NCBI GenBank assembly: GCA_963851405.1
Contig: CAWKPB010000010.1
Location: 1-47,482, forward strand
Reading direction: 5' to 3'
Length of the DNA stretch: 47,482 nucleotides
Origin: JANPBY01 sp963851405
GTDB lineage: Bacteria; Actinomycetota; Actinomycetes; DATJPE01
In this document: piece by piece, positions 40,946 to 47,482 of the stretch
Layout: each line of letters begins with the position of its first letter
How positions within the stretch are numbered: the stretch's first letter is position 1
Program-made: the position numbers and the translations under genes
Notes under the pieces: generated by a model
Told to the model about the DNA's origin: nothing
Database searches by the model: none
The model's input: the letters and a program-made list of their open reading frames with translations, nothing else

Positions 40946-41644
40946 TCAGAGGTCGAGTTTGGTCGCAAAGATCGCAGCCTGGGTACGGCGCTCCATTCCC
41001 AGCTTGGACAACAAGCTGGAGACGTAGTTCTTGACCGTCTTCTCGGCCAGGAACATCTGCTCGGCAATCTGGCGGTTGGTGAGTCCCTCACCGATCAGGT
41101 CCAGGACTCGTCTTTCTTGATCGGAGAGCATGGACAGGCGCTTGTCCTCGGTCTTTCCGTTCCGAAGGCGTTCGAGGACCTGCCCGGTCACGGCTGGGTC
41201 GAGCAGAGACTGACCGGCGTACACCCGGCGGATGCCGTCAACCAGGTCATCGCCGTGGATGTCTTTCAGGACGTAGCCCGCGGCCCCCGCCATGATCGCG
41301 GCGAACAACGCATCATCGTCATCAAAAGAGGTCAGGATCACAGCGCGGATCTCGGAGTCTCGGCTGCGGATCTCTCGGCACACCTCGATCCCGGAGCCGT
41401 CCGGAAGCCGGGCGTCGAGCACCGCGACATCGGGGCGAACGGCGGGAATCCGGGCGAGCGCCTCGGCGACGTTGGCGGCCTCTCCCACCACCTCGAGGTC
41501 ATCTTCGGTCTCGAGCAACTCGCGCAACCCGCGCCGCACGACCTCGTGGTCGTCGAGAAGGAACACGCGGATCACGGTCTGCTCGGTCTGCTCGGTCTGC
41601 TCGGTCTGCTCGGTCTGCTCGGTCTGCTCGGTCTGCTCGGTCAC
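40946..41644 (-). CDS. DosR/DevR-like response regulator with TEQ-repeat N-terminus
   Basis: Receiver domain starting VIRVFLLDDHEVVRRGL, with phosphorylation-site region VAVLDARLPDGSG and ILTSFDDDDA, then a LuxR helix-turn-helix LTNRQIAEQMFLAEKTVKNY and the C-terminal LGMERRTQAAIFATKL, all very close to mycobacterial DosR. As read from GTG 41644 the protein has an extra N-terminus of seven Thr-Glu-Gln repeats encoded by a 9-bp tandem repeat. GTG 41575 would start exactly at the family N-terminus (VIRVF). Total 232 residues with the long start, 209 with the short one. A DosR-type palindrome lies just upstream. Confidence 0.9.
   Translation of the reverse strand: MTEQTEQTEQTEQTEQTEQTEQTVIRVFLLDDHEVVRRGLRELLETEDDLEVVGEAANVAEALARIPAVRPDVAVLDARLPDGSGIEVCREIRSRDSEIRAVILTSFDDDDALFAAIMAGAAGYVLKDIHGDDLVDGIRRVYAGQSLLDPAVTGQVLERLRNGKTEDKRLSMLSDQERRVLDLIGEGLTNRQIAEQMFLAEKTVKNYVSSLLSKLGMERRTQAAIFATKLDL
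41582..41644 (-). repeat. 9-bp minisatellite at the 5' end of the dosR-like gene
   Basis: Six perfect copies of CTCGGTCTG (plus-strand reading) at 41582-41635, with partial copies on both sides. On the minus strand it encodes repeated Thr-Glu-Gln. Copy number can change by slippage without breaking frame. Confidence 0.93.
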
Positions 41645-41667
41645 CCCCCCATCGTGTCCTACCAGGT

Positions 41668-41689
41668 CCTCGGGACCAAGGTCCCGAGG
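41668..41689. promoter_or_regulatory. DosR-type operator in the divergent dosR-like/acg-like promoter
   Basis: A 22-bp palindrome, CCTCGGGACC-AA-GGTCCCGAGG, with 10-bp perfect arms. It contains GGGAC-N4-GTCCC, the core of the mycobacterial DosR box (TTSGGGACTWWAGTCCCSAA). It sits 24 bp before the response-regulator start and 79 bp before the nitroreductase start, so it could serve both. Confidence 0.75.
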
Positions 41690-41768
41690 GTGGGGTCATT
41701 TGAGAGGTTTCCTCGGCACGGCTTGGCGTGGTCTGCTGGGGCCCTCACCGACTGAACTGGGAGGTGCC

Positions 41769-42737
41769 ATGTCCAGCGTCCTCTCGAAGCAGGATCTCGA
41801 CCGGGTGATATCGGCCGCCATTGCCGCTCCCTCGGTGCTCAACAGTCAGCCGTGGGCCTTCCGGGCGTCTGAGGACACCATCGATGTGCTGGCCGATCGC
41901 TCGCGCGCCGCTATCCACCTGGACCCCCAAGGTCGCGAGTTGCTGATGTCCTGCGGCGCGGCTCTGTTCAACCTCACCCTGGCTCTTCGGGCGAGCGGTC
42001 GAGCCGTCGACGTATCGGTTCTCCCAGACGCGCAACGTCCAGACCTGGTCGCTCGGGTTCGGCTGCTGGATGAGGCGGTTGCGGGGGCTGACGACCTGCG
42101 GTTGCACGCGGCGATCCCCTTGCGCCGTACCAGCCGCAACCCCTTCGACGGCCGGCCGGTTCCGGAGGTCGTGATCAAGGCCTTCCAGGCTGCTGCGGAG
42201 CTGGAAGGAGCGAGACTGGACCTGCCGCCCAATTGGCACCGCTCCGCGCTCGCTGGTCTCGTCCACGATGCTGATCGGGCCCAGCGGGACCGGCCGGAGG
42301 TCGTTGAGGACGTTCGCGCCTGGACCGGGGTCAGCCGCGAGGACCACTCGGGGATTCCGGTGGAAAACCTCGGTCCTCGCCCCAGCGAGCGCACCGCCTT
42401 GGTCCGCGACTTCGCTATGAACACCAGCGTGCCGGACCGCCCCACTGTTGACTTCGATACCGATGCCCTGTTGATGGTCCTCCTGACCGCCCTAGATACG
42501 CCCGCTGATCGAGTGCTGGCCGGGCAGGGCCTCGAACGCGTTCTCCTCGAGGCCGCGTCACGCGGCGTTTCGGTGTCCCTGTTGACCCAGGTCACCGAGG
42601 TCCCTGAATTGCGTCAGTGGTTGCGCGATCCAGGGACGGCTTGGGGTTTCCCACAGGCCCTGCTTCGCTTTGGCTACGGCCCGATGCCACCGGCCACGCC
42701 GCGTCGTGGGGTCGAGGAAGTCATGCTCGTCGACTGA
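41769..42737 (+). CDS. Acg-family nitroreductase-fold protein
   Basis: 322 residues. The N-terminal LDRVISAAIAAPSVLNSQPW resembles nitroreductase FMN-binding sequence (S-x-x-N-x-Q-P-W), and the repeated half-domains (LRRTSRNPFDGRPVPE, then VLAGQGLERVLLEAASRGV and LRFGYGP) mark the Acg subgroup. In mycobacteria acg (Rv2032) and relatives are DosR-regulated and may store flavin rather than reduce nitro compounds. GGGAGG precedes ATG 41769. It is divergent from the dosR-like gene, with the palindrome between. Confidence 0.88.
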   Translation: MSSVLSKQDLDRVISAAIAAPSVLNSQPWAFRASEDTIDVLADRSRAAIHLDPQGRELLMSCGAALFNLTLALRASGRAVDVSVLPDAQRPDLVARVRLLDEAVAGADDLRLHAAIPLRRTSRNPFDGRPVPEVVIKAFQAAAELEGARLDLPPNWHRSALAGLVHDADRAQRDRPEVVEDVRAWTGVSREDHSGIPVENLGPRPSERTALVRDFAMNTSVPDRPTVDFDTDALLMVLLTALDTPADRVLAGQGLERVLLEAASRGVSVSLLTQVTEVPELRQWLRDPGTAWGFPQALLRFGYGPMPPATPRRGVEEVMLVD

Positions 42738-42782
42738 CCGGAGACCACTGCGCGGCGGTCTCGCCTGGAGGAGACGGCCCGC

Positions 42783-43598
42783 GTGTGCGACGGTTGGGTC
42801 GTGGGTCGCTTGGTGGATCACCGCAAGGTGCTGCGGGTCAGCGCCGGCCGGGCCAAGCCAGGCCCCGACCAGGTCGCGGTCGAGGAGCCCTTGACGCTCC
42901 GGATTGCTTCGGTGACGGTCGCGACGACGATGCGGACACCGGGTCACGACCTTGACCTAGCGCTCGGCTGGCTGGTGGCCGAAGGAGTCGTTCGACGCCC
43001 GCAGGACGTGGTCGATGCCGTCTCCTGCGATCCGGACACGGTGGAGGTCCGCCTCGCGAACGGGGTCCGACCGCCCGCTGCACGCCTCGGTGCGACGACG
43101 AGTGCCTGCGGTATCTGCGGCGCGGACAGCATCGCCGAGGTTCTGGCCCGCCGAGGCCCAGCGTCCGACCCGGATCGACCCACGATCGGACCGGAGGTGC
43201 TGTCCGGGCTGCCGACCGCCCTGCGCGCCGGCCAGTCAGCCTTCGAGCGCTCGGGTGGATTGCACGCAGCCGGCCTGTTCAACCCGGCCGGTGAGGCGTT
43301 GTGCATTCGTGAGGACGTGGGCCGGCACAACGCCGTCGACAAGGTGATCGGCTGGGCCCTGCAGCGTGAGCTAATTCCCGCCTCTGACTATCTGCTCCAG
43401 GTCAGCGGGCGGGCCTCGTTCGAGCTCACGCAGAAGGCCGCGATGGCGGGAGTCCCCATCCTTTCCGCGGTATCGGCTCCGTCCACGCTGGCCGTAGACT
43501 TGGCCCGCGAGGCCGGGATGACCCTGGTGGCCTTCGTGCGGGGTGACTCGATGAACGTGTACTCAGGTTCGAGTCGCCTGGTCCTGAGAGAGTCCTGA
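42783..43598 (+). CDS. fdhD: Formate dehydrogenase accessory sulfurtransferase FdhD
   Basis: 271 residues. Carries sulfur to the molybdenum cofactor of formate dehydrogenase. It has VEEPLTLRI near the N-terminus, LALGWLVAEGVV, the catalytic Cys pair in ACGICG, FERSGGLHAAGLF, EDVGRHNAVDKVIG and SGRASFELTQKAA. The start is GTG (42783, or GTG 42801). No formate dehydrogenase structural gene is in the window, so its client lies elsewhere. Confidence 0.95.
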   Translation: MCDGWVVGRLVDHRKVLRVSAGRAKPGPDQVAVEEPLTLRIASVTVATTMRTPGHDLDLALGWLVAEGVVRRPQDVVDAVSCDPDTVEVRLANGVRPPAARLGATTSACGICGADSIAEVLARRGPASDPDRPTIGPEVLSGLPTALRAGQSAFERSGGLHAAGLFNPAGEALCIREDVGRHNAVDKVIGWALQRELIPASDYLLQVSGRASFELTQKAAMAGVPILSAVSAPSTLAVDLAREAGMTLVAFVRGDSMNVYSGSSRLVLRES

Positions 43599-43602
43599 GA
43601 AT

Positions 43603-43643
43603 CGCCCCACGGGGCGTTGGTTCCCCACCGGCCGAGCGGCCGG
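43603..43643 (+). terminator. Two tandem hairpins after fdhD
   Basis: CGCCCC/GGGGCG (43603-43616) and CCGGCC/GGCCGG with a 4-nt loop (43628-43643), directly after the fdhD stop. No clear T tract; a tandem GC-rich terminator of the kind common in high-GC bacteria. Confidence 0.5.
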
Positions 43644-43743
43644 GACGGGAACGTGGCGGACCTCACACGAGCTTGGGCGAACGAATTCGCTGATCCGCGC
43701 GTCCACCTAGAGCACGGGGAATCGATCTGGAGGTTTGTTCACG

Positions 43744-44112
43744 ATGACAGCGCTGCGTGGGTACGGGATGTCCGTCCGGAGTTTCGAGACCGACGAGAAC
43801 GTCGTCGGCGTCGATGCCCGCCCGGAGCAGTACCACTGCCCGGCTGGTCACGTGCTGACCTTGAATTTCGCGGCCGAGGCCGACGAGATCCCGCCGGTCT
43901 GGGACTGCCCGAAGTGCGGACGAACGGCCCATCGGGATGAGACGGCCGCGCGCCGCGCGTCGGCCACCGACGGTGATCTCAGCGTGCCGACTCCGTCCCC
44001 ACGCACCATGGTCGCGAGCAAGACCCATTGGGACATGCTGATGGAGCGCCGCACCATGGTCGACCTTGAGGCGCTTCTCACCGAGCGGCTGGAGCACGTC
44101 CGCTCCCTGTAA
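43744..44112 (+). CDS. rbpA: RNA polymerase-binding protein RbpA
   Basis: 122 residues. Actinobacterial RNA polymerase partner that stabilises sigma-A/HrdB holoenzyme and open complexes. N-terminal TALRGYGMSVRSFETDENV, a core domain with cysteines in YHCPAGH and WDCPKCGR (zinc-binding type), a basic linker, and the C-terminal sigma-interaction domain KTHWDMLMERRTMVDLEALL. GGAGG lies about 10 nt before ATG 43744. The weak promoters elsewhere in the window fit a need for RbpA. Confidence 0.94.
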   Translation: MTALRGYGMSVRSFETDENVVGVDARPEQYHCPAGHVLTLNFAAEADEIPPVWDCPKCGRTAHRDETAARRASATDGDLSVPTPSPRTMVASKTHWDMLMERRTMVDLEALLTERLEHVRSL

Positions 44113-44164
44113 CTGCCTGGTGAGAACTGAGCCGTGAAGTTTCGAGGCATGAGACGCTGACCGG

Positions 44165-44326
44165 ATGACTGGCTCTCAGCAGGACCCGGTGCTCCCCGAG
44201 ACGACCAGCGACGAGGCAGCCTCCGGTTGGGGCGACGAGCTCGCCCGCCACGGAGAGGCCGGTGAGTCAGACCCCGAGGATCTCGAGCGATTCCTACGCG
44301 ACGTCCCGCCGCACCACGGCGATTGA
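44165..44326 (+). CDS. Small acidic protein (53 residues)
   Basis: Begins MTGSQQDPVLPETTSDEA and ends FLRDVPPHHGD; strongly acidic (many Asp/Glu), no hydrophobic segment. I recall similar short acidic proteins in other actinobacteria but no function. ATG 44165 lies 52 nt after rbpA, with ACGCT six bases before it, so the mRNA may be leaderless. Convergent with mscL, 11 bp apart. Confidence 0.65.
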   Translation: MTGSQQDPVLPETTSDEAASGWGDELARHGEAGESDPEDLERFLRDVPPHHGD

Positions 44327-44337
44327 CGTCGGCGCAG

Positions 44338-44721
44338 TCAGGCGCCTGAGCCGAGACGGTCCCGGATCTCCTTCAGTACGTCGAGCTCGGACTCAACGGC
44401 CGCGTCTTCGCTCGCCTCGTGTCGGTCGCGGTGGGCCTGGTAGGTGTTCATCGGCAGCACGAAGACGAAGTAGACCACCGCGGCCGTGATCAGGAACGTA
44501 ATGGTCGCGTTGACGATCAGGCTCAGGTCGATGACGTTTCCTGGGCTCAGCTCGATGGTCCCGCCGCTCACGCCGCCGCCCAGCAATTCCTTCACGACGG
44601 GCTGAATGAGTCCGTCGGTCAACGCACCCACCACAGTCACGAACGCGGCGCCGATGACGAATGCCACGGCGAGATCGAGCACGTTCCCCCGGAGAATGAA
44701 CTCCCGAAATCCCTTGATCAT
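44338..44721 (-). CDS. mscL: Large-conductance mechanosensitive channel
   Basis: 127 residues. Pentameric membrane channel that opens under osmotic downshock. MIKGFREFILRGNVLDLAVAFVIGAAF is the canonical N-terminal amphipathic helix and first membrane helix; the second membrane helix is about residues 68-92 (TITFLITAAVVYFVFVLPMN). The charged C-terminal helix ends EIRDRLGSGA. ATG 44721. Confidence 0.95.
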   Translation of the reverse strand: MIKGFREFILRGNVLDLAVAFVIGAAFVTVVGALTDGLIQPVVKELLGGGVSGGTIELSPGNVIDLSLIVNATITFLITAAVVYFVFVLPMNTYQAHRDRHEASEDAAVESELDVLKEIRDRLGSGA

Positions 44722-44768
44722 GCTGCGCTCCTCAATGTTGGTGGCCTGTGTACGGGGTCAGTCAAGCG

Positions 44769-45464
44769 CTAGTCGACCAGGACCAACGACAGGGGGCCGA
44801 GCACCGCCGCCTGAGCGAGGGCCAGGGACTCTGATCGGGAGACGGCGAGGAGCACCAGCCCAGTCGGTGCGTCAGCGCTGGACGAGAAGACCGTTGCTGT
44901 TGATGCGGCCGGGACGGTGACAACCAGGGCGGCGGATGCCACGACGTAGGCGCGGGCGCTCGCGCTCCCGCCGCTGATGGGATCGCTGTTCCCGGCTTGG
45001 GCCGCAATGACGTCCACCCGATCGCCCGGGCGCACGAGCCCGGTGACGGCCTCGTCCGCCACGCGCACGGGGCTGGCGACCTGTCCGCTGAGCGCCAGGC
45101 TCGCCGTGAGTCCGGGGCCGACGAGTCGTGCTGAGGTGAGTGGCTCCCCCGCGGCCACGGCCGCGGTCACGGAGCGCCCAAGAACATCGGCGACCGTCCG
45201 CACGGCATCTCGCGGCACCAAGTCCGCCGGCCACCAAGCCACGCTCACATCAGGCTCGGCGATCGTGCCCCCGGGCGGCAGGTCGGTGATCGCGATGACC
45301 ACGGGAGTGGTGCGGGCTGGCTCTGGGGCCAAGGCCTGCAGGCCGAAGGCGACGGCGCCGGCCATGGCCAAGGCTGCGAACCAGCGTCGCTTGCCGCGCA
45401 GCCAACGGATCCGGGTGCGGCGCCGCGCCGATCGGCTGCGGCCCGGGGCCTTGGTCAGCGTCAC
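44769..45464 (-). CDS. SAF-domain membrane-anchored protein (CpaB/RcpC-like)
   Basis: 231 residues. A basic N-terminus (RSRSARRRTRIRWLRGKRR) is followed by one membrane helix (WFAALAMAGAVAFGLQAL), then an external SAF domain (VVIAITDLPPGGTIAEPDVS, LGRSVTAAVAAGEPLTSARL) and a second domain with VRPGDRVDVIAAQ. The family includes pilus assembly protein CpaB, but no pilus genes are here. GTG 45464 begins immediately after the mtnP stop, so the two are coupled; the longer upstream frame is within mtnP. Confidence 0.8.
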   Translation of the reverse strand: MTLTKAPGRSRSARRRTRIRWLRGKRRWFAALAMAGAVAFGLQALAPEPARTTPVVIAITDLPPGGTIAEPDVSVAWWPADLVPRDAVRTVADVLGRSVTAAVAAGEPLTSARLVGPGLTASLALSGQVASPVRVADEAVTGLVRPGDRVDVIAAQAGNSDPISGGSASARAYVVASAALVVTVPAASTATVFSSSADAPTGLVLLAVSRSESLALAQAAVLGPLSLVLVD

Positions 45465-45465
45465 C

Positions 45466-46287
45466 TCACGGGAGCTGGAGCGAAACGTCGAGCCCGTCCA
45501 GCGCAGTCGTACAAGGGCAGTGGCGAGCGTCCGAGGCGGGAAGCCGGGGGATCGCGTCGAGCAGCACGGTGCGGAGCCGCGCGATGGTTGCGGAGAACAC
45601 GGCCAGCACCTCGGCATGAGTGACGCCGTGGCCCTCTTCCACGCCGGCGTCGAGGTCGGTGACCACAGCGATGGAGGTGTAGCAGAGCTCCAGCTCTCGG
45701 GCCAAGGTGGCTTCGGGTTGACCGGTCATGCCCACCACCGACCAGCCCATGTCGGTGTGCCAGCGCGATTCTGCCCGGGTCGAGAAGCGCGGCCCCTCCA
45801 CCACCACGAGCGTGCCGCCGTCGGTGGGCGACCATTGAGCGGCTCGGCCGCTGGCCAGCACGGCCGCTCGCCCCACCGGGCAATACGGATCGGCCATCGC
45901 GACGTGCACTGCGCCCTCGTCGAAGAAGGTCGGGGTCCGGCCGAAGGTGCGGTCCACGAACTGGTCCGGGATCACGAGCGTGCCCGGGCCCAGGTGCGGC
46001 TGCAGGCCTCCGACAGCGCAAGGTCCGAGCACCTGACGCACTCCCAGCGACCGAAGCGCCCAGAGGTTGGCTCGGTAGGGCACCCGGTGCGGGGGATAGC
46101 GATGATCGCGGCCGTGCCGGGCGACGAAGGCGACCGTGCGTCCCGCGACGGAGCCAACCACCAGGGGATCCGAGGGCGGCCCAAGGGTGTGTCGACGACG
46201 ACTCTCCTCTGCGTCGTCGAGGAAGGAATAGAAGCCGGAACCGCCGATGACGCCGATCTCGGCGCGGGTCGCTGGAGGGGGAGTCAT
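45466..46287 (-). CDS. mtnP: MTAP/purine-nucleoside phosphorylase family protein
   Basis: 273 residues. Phosphorolysis of 5'-methylthioadenosine (or a related purine nucleoside) for methionine and adenine salvage. IGVIGGSGFYSFLDD at the start, the phosphate-site RHGRDHRYPPHRVPYRANLWAL, GPRFSTRAE, and VVGMTGQPEATLARELELCY in the position of the substrate-defining Met-Thr motif; VVTDLDAG near the end. The ATG overlaps the stop of the Ruc-like gene by 4 nt (ATGA), so it is translated with it. Substrate choice (MTA versus inosine/guanosine) is uncertain. Confidence 0.9.
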   Translation of the reverse strand: MTPPPATRAEIGVIGGSGFYSFLDDAEESRRRHTLGPPSDPLVVGSVAGRTVAFVARHGRDHRYPPHRVPYRANLWALRSLGVRQVLGPCAVGGLQPHLGPGTLVIPDQFVDRTFGRTPTFFDEGAVHVAMADPYCPVGRAAVLASGRAAQWSPTDGGTLVVVEGPRFSTRAESRWHTDMGWSVVGMTGQPEATLARELELCYTSIAVVTDLDAGVEEGHGVTHAEVLAVFSATIARLRTVLLDAIPRLPASDARHCPCTTALDGLDVSLQLP

Positions 46288-46763
46288 GCGGGGAGGCTAG
46301 CCCGGTTCGGGCACCTTGTCTGAGCCGTCATCCACAGGGGGAGGGCGACAACTGAGGCGGCGCTATAACTGCCGGACGTCCCGCCGGAACCGCCGGTGTC
46401 CGACCCGGACTTCTTGGCGGGAGCGGAAGCCTTGGCGGCCTCTGGCTTGGCGCTGCTTTCCTTCGACGGGGCTGGCGCGCCCTGGTCACTGGCTTTGTCG
46501 CTGCCCTTGTCGTTCGTGGCTTTCTCGCTGCCGCCCTTGTCGCTGCCCCCCTTGTCCTTCGCGGAGGCCGCCCCGGACTCGGCGTCCTTGCGGGAGTCGG
46601 TGCGATAGAAGCCCGACCCCTTGAAGACCACGCCCACGGCCGAGAAGACCTTGCGTAGGCGGCCCCCGCACGTCGGGCACTCGGTCAGGGCGTCGTCGGT
46701 GAAGGCCTGGACGGCCTCCATGGGGGCGTCGCAATCCGTGCAGACGTATTGGTAGGTCGGCAC
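46284..46763 (-). CDS. FmdB-type zinc-ribbon protein, Ruc-like redox-regulated chaperone
   Basis: 159 residues. The N-terminal zinc ribbon has two Cys pairs (CTDC and CPTC) in the FmdB pattern PTYQYVCTDCDAPMEAVQAF, then KVFSAVGVVFKGSGFYRTD. The rest is disordered, Lys/Ser/Gly/Ala-rich. This architecture is that of mycobacterial Rv0991c (Ruc), described as an oxidation-activated chaperone coregulated with hsp60/hsp70. GTG 46763 has GGAGA 6 nt upstream. A perfect CIRCE element lies 50 bp upstream. The last 22 residues (from VVALPLWMTA) do not look like the low-complexity tail and may be a frame artefact. Confidence 0.82.
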   Translation of the reverse strand: MPTYQYVCTDCDAPMEAVQAFTDDALTECPTCGGRLRKVFSAVGVVFKGSGFYRTDSRKDAESGAASAKDKGGSDKGGSEKATNDKGSDKASDQGAPAPSKESSAKPEAAKASAPAKKSGSDTGGSGGTSGSYSAASVVALPLWMTAQTRCPNRASLPA

Positions 46764-46813
46764 GACATCTCCAGAACGGATCGGCAGGGCGGGTTGGCGC
46801 AGGCGCAGGTGAC

Positions 46814-46840
46814 TTGGCACTCTCGCGGGAGGAGTGCCAA
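46814..46840 (-). promoter_or_regulatory. CIRCE operator 3 (HrcA) upstream of the Ruc-like gene
   Basis: TTGGCACTC, 9 nt, GAGTGCCAA: a perfect inverted repeat, 10 bp per arm with the flanking C/G. It has the same spacing and arms as the groESL operators at 22387 and 22433. It lies 50 bp before the Ruc-like GTG and 114 bp before the divergent lipoprotein gene. Confidence 0.9.
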
Positions 46841-46954
46841 GAGTACCTGACCACGCAGGGCCACGTGGTGTCCGAGCCACGGGTTACGGTCATGGTCCGC
46901 GCTACCCGCACGACCCGCACTCCGGCTGGCCGGCCCCGATGACTCCGGAGACCG

Positions 46955-47482
46955 ATGACCCGCAGACCGGCCGGGCGATTCCTCGTGACCTGGATCGCGG
47001 TGGCGTGGGCCGCGGTCTTGATCGGTGCCTGTACGTCGCCGGGCGACAGCCCGCCCAGCGAACGCCCCTCCCTGGCGCCTACGGCTTCTTCGGCGAACCC
47101 AGGCTCCACGCCGGACCCGACTGCGGCGCGGCGTCTCGTGCGCGCGAAGCCGGGCAGCGCGCTCGCTGGCCTGAGCGACCTGCCCGTGCGCGGCCGCGGC
47201 CCACTCACCGGGTACGAGCGCGAAGCATTCGGCCCGGCCTGGACCGACACCGACCGCAATGGGTGCGATGACGCGCAATGACATCTTGCGACGTGACCTT
47301 CAGTCCTTGGTCTTCAAGGCGGGCAGCGATCGCTGCGCCGTCCAGGCGGGTCGCCTCGACTACCGTACACCGCACGGCCGATCGACTTCGTCTACGGGCG
47401 CATCCGAGGTCGACATCGACCATGTGGTGGCCCTGGCCAACGCCTGGGTGAGCGGCAACGGCCGGCTGGCCCTACGCCAAAC
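46955..47482 (+). CDS. Secreted HNH-nuclease-like lipoprotein, frame-disrupted and cut by window end
   Basis: Starts with a signal peptide (FLVTWIAVAWAAVLIGAC) with lipobox I-G-A-C, lipidated Cys26, then a Ser/Pro linker and the domain start LPVRGRGPLTGYEREAFGPAW, DTDRNGCD. As read it stops at 47281. The domain continues in other frames: TRNDILRRDL after one extra base near 47270, PYTARPIDFVYGR after one missing C near 47360, and SEVDIDHVVALANAW after one extra base near 47402. IDHVVAL is the conserved His motif of the DUF1524/GmrSD-type HNH family. Three indels in 130 bases suggest poor sequence here. The 3' end lies beyond the window. Confidence 0.75.

Noticed and set aside
41582..41644. 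Tandem repeats as a CRISPR array
   Set aside because: Nine-base units with no spacers and no cas genes; they are a coding minisatellite.
44769..45617. Longer start of the SAF-domain protein within mtnP
   Set aside because: The upstream 51 codons overlap the mtnP end, are Cys/Pro/Arg-rich and lack a ribosome-binding site; GTG 45464 fits better.
1..47482. tRNA or rRNA genes, insertion sequences, prophage or attachment sites
   Set aside because: I looked for cloverleaf ends, conserved rRNA segments, transposase motifs and paired terminal repeats and saw none; gaps between genes are all under 300 bp.

Overview
The window is a stretch of high-GC chromosome from an actinobacterium. Four things point there: the gene order (spc/alpha ribosomal operon, rplM-rpsI, glmM-glmS, acpS-nnr-alr, tsaE-tsaB-rimI-tsaD, groESL, a WhiB gene, a bldM-type regulator, guaB-guaB3, guaA); the actinobacteria-specific proteins WhiB and RbpA; frequent GTG starts; and several promoters whose -10 box lies only 6-7 nt before the start codon (leaderless mRNAs). 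I cannot name the genus. No rRNA, tRNA, CRISPR array, transposon or prophage was recognised, and no gene-free stretch exceeds 300 bp (the longest is 3034-3275).

Layout. 1-7.4 kb: the end of secY, then adk, map, infA, rpmJ, rpsM, rpsK, rpsD, rpoA, rplQ and truA. 7.4-11 kb: an accessory insert with an orphan carbamate kinase, a VOC protein, an ABC-F ATPase and a four-helix membrane protein. 11-22.4 kb: rplM-rpsI, amino-sugar synthesis (glmM, glmS), acpS, the NAD(P)HX repair enzyme, alanine racemase, an alpha/beta hydrolase and the t6A tRNA-modification set. 22.4-27.8 kb: groES-groEL under two CIRCE operators, then a WhiB3/WhiD-like gene, a MerR/B12-binding (CarH-like) regulator, a TPR protein and a BldM-like regulator. 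27.9-37.7 kb: guaB, guaB3 and guaA, interrupted by three ABC exporter genes on the minus strand. 37.7-42.7 kb: a GYD protein, a DinB remnant, a conserved unknown, and a DosS/DosR-like hypoxia/redox module with a PNPOx-like flavoprotein and an Acg-type nitroreductase around a near-perfect DosR-type palindrome. 42.8-47.5 kb: fdhD, rbpA, a 53-aa acidic protein, mscL, a SAF-domain protein, mtnP, a Ruc/FmdB-type chaperone preceded by a perfect CIRCE element, and a secreted HNH-nuclease-like lipoprotein cut by the window end.

The most interesting signals are regulatory. A third CIRCE element at 46.8 kb appears to place a Ruc-like zinc-ribbon chaperone under the same HrcA control as groESL. A compact Dos-type regulon surrounds a 22-bp palindrome, and a 9-bp minisatellite forms the N-terminus of its response regulator. 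A two-gene ABC exporter has exactly complementary degenerate ATP sites. A candidate B12 photoreceptor sits between whiB and bldM.

Sequence quality: single-base frame disruptions occur in map, rpoA, rplQ (tail) and the last gene. map and rpoA are normally essential, so indel errors in the sequence are the likeliest explanation, and annotations in those genes should be read with that in mind.
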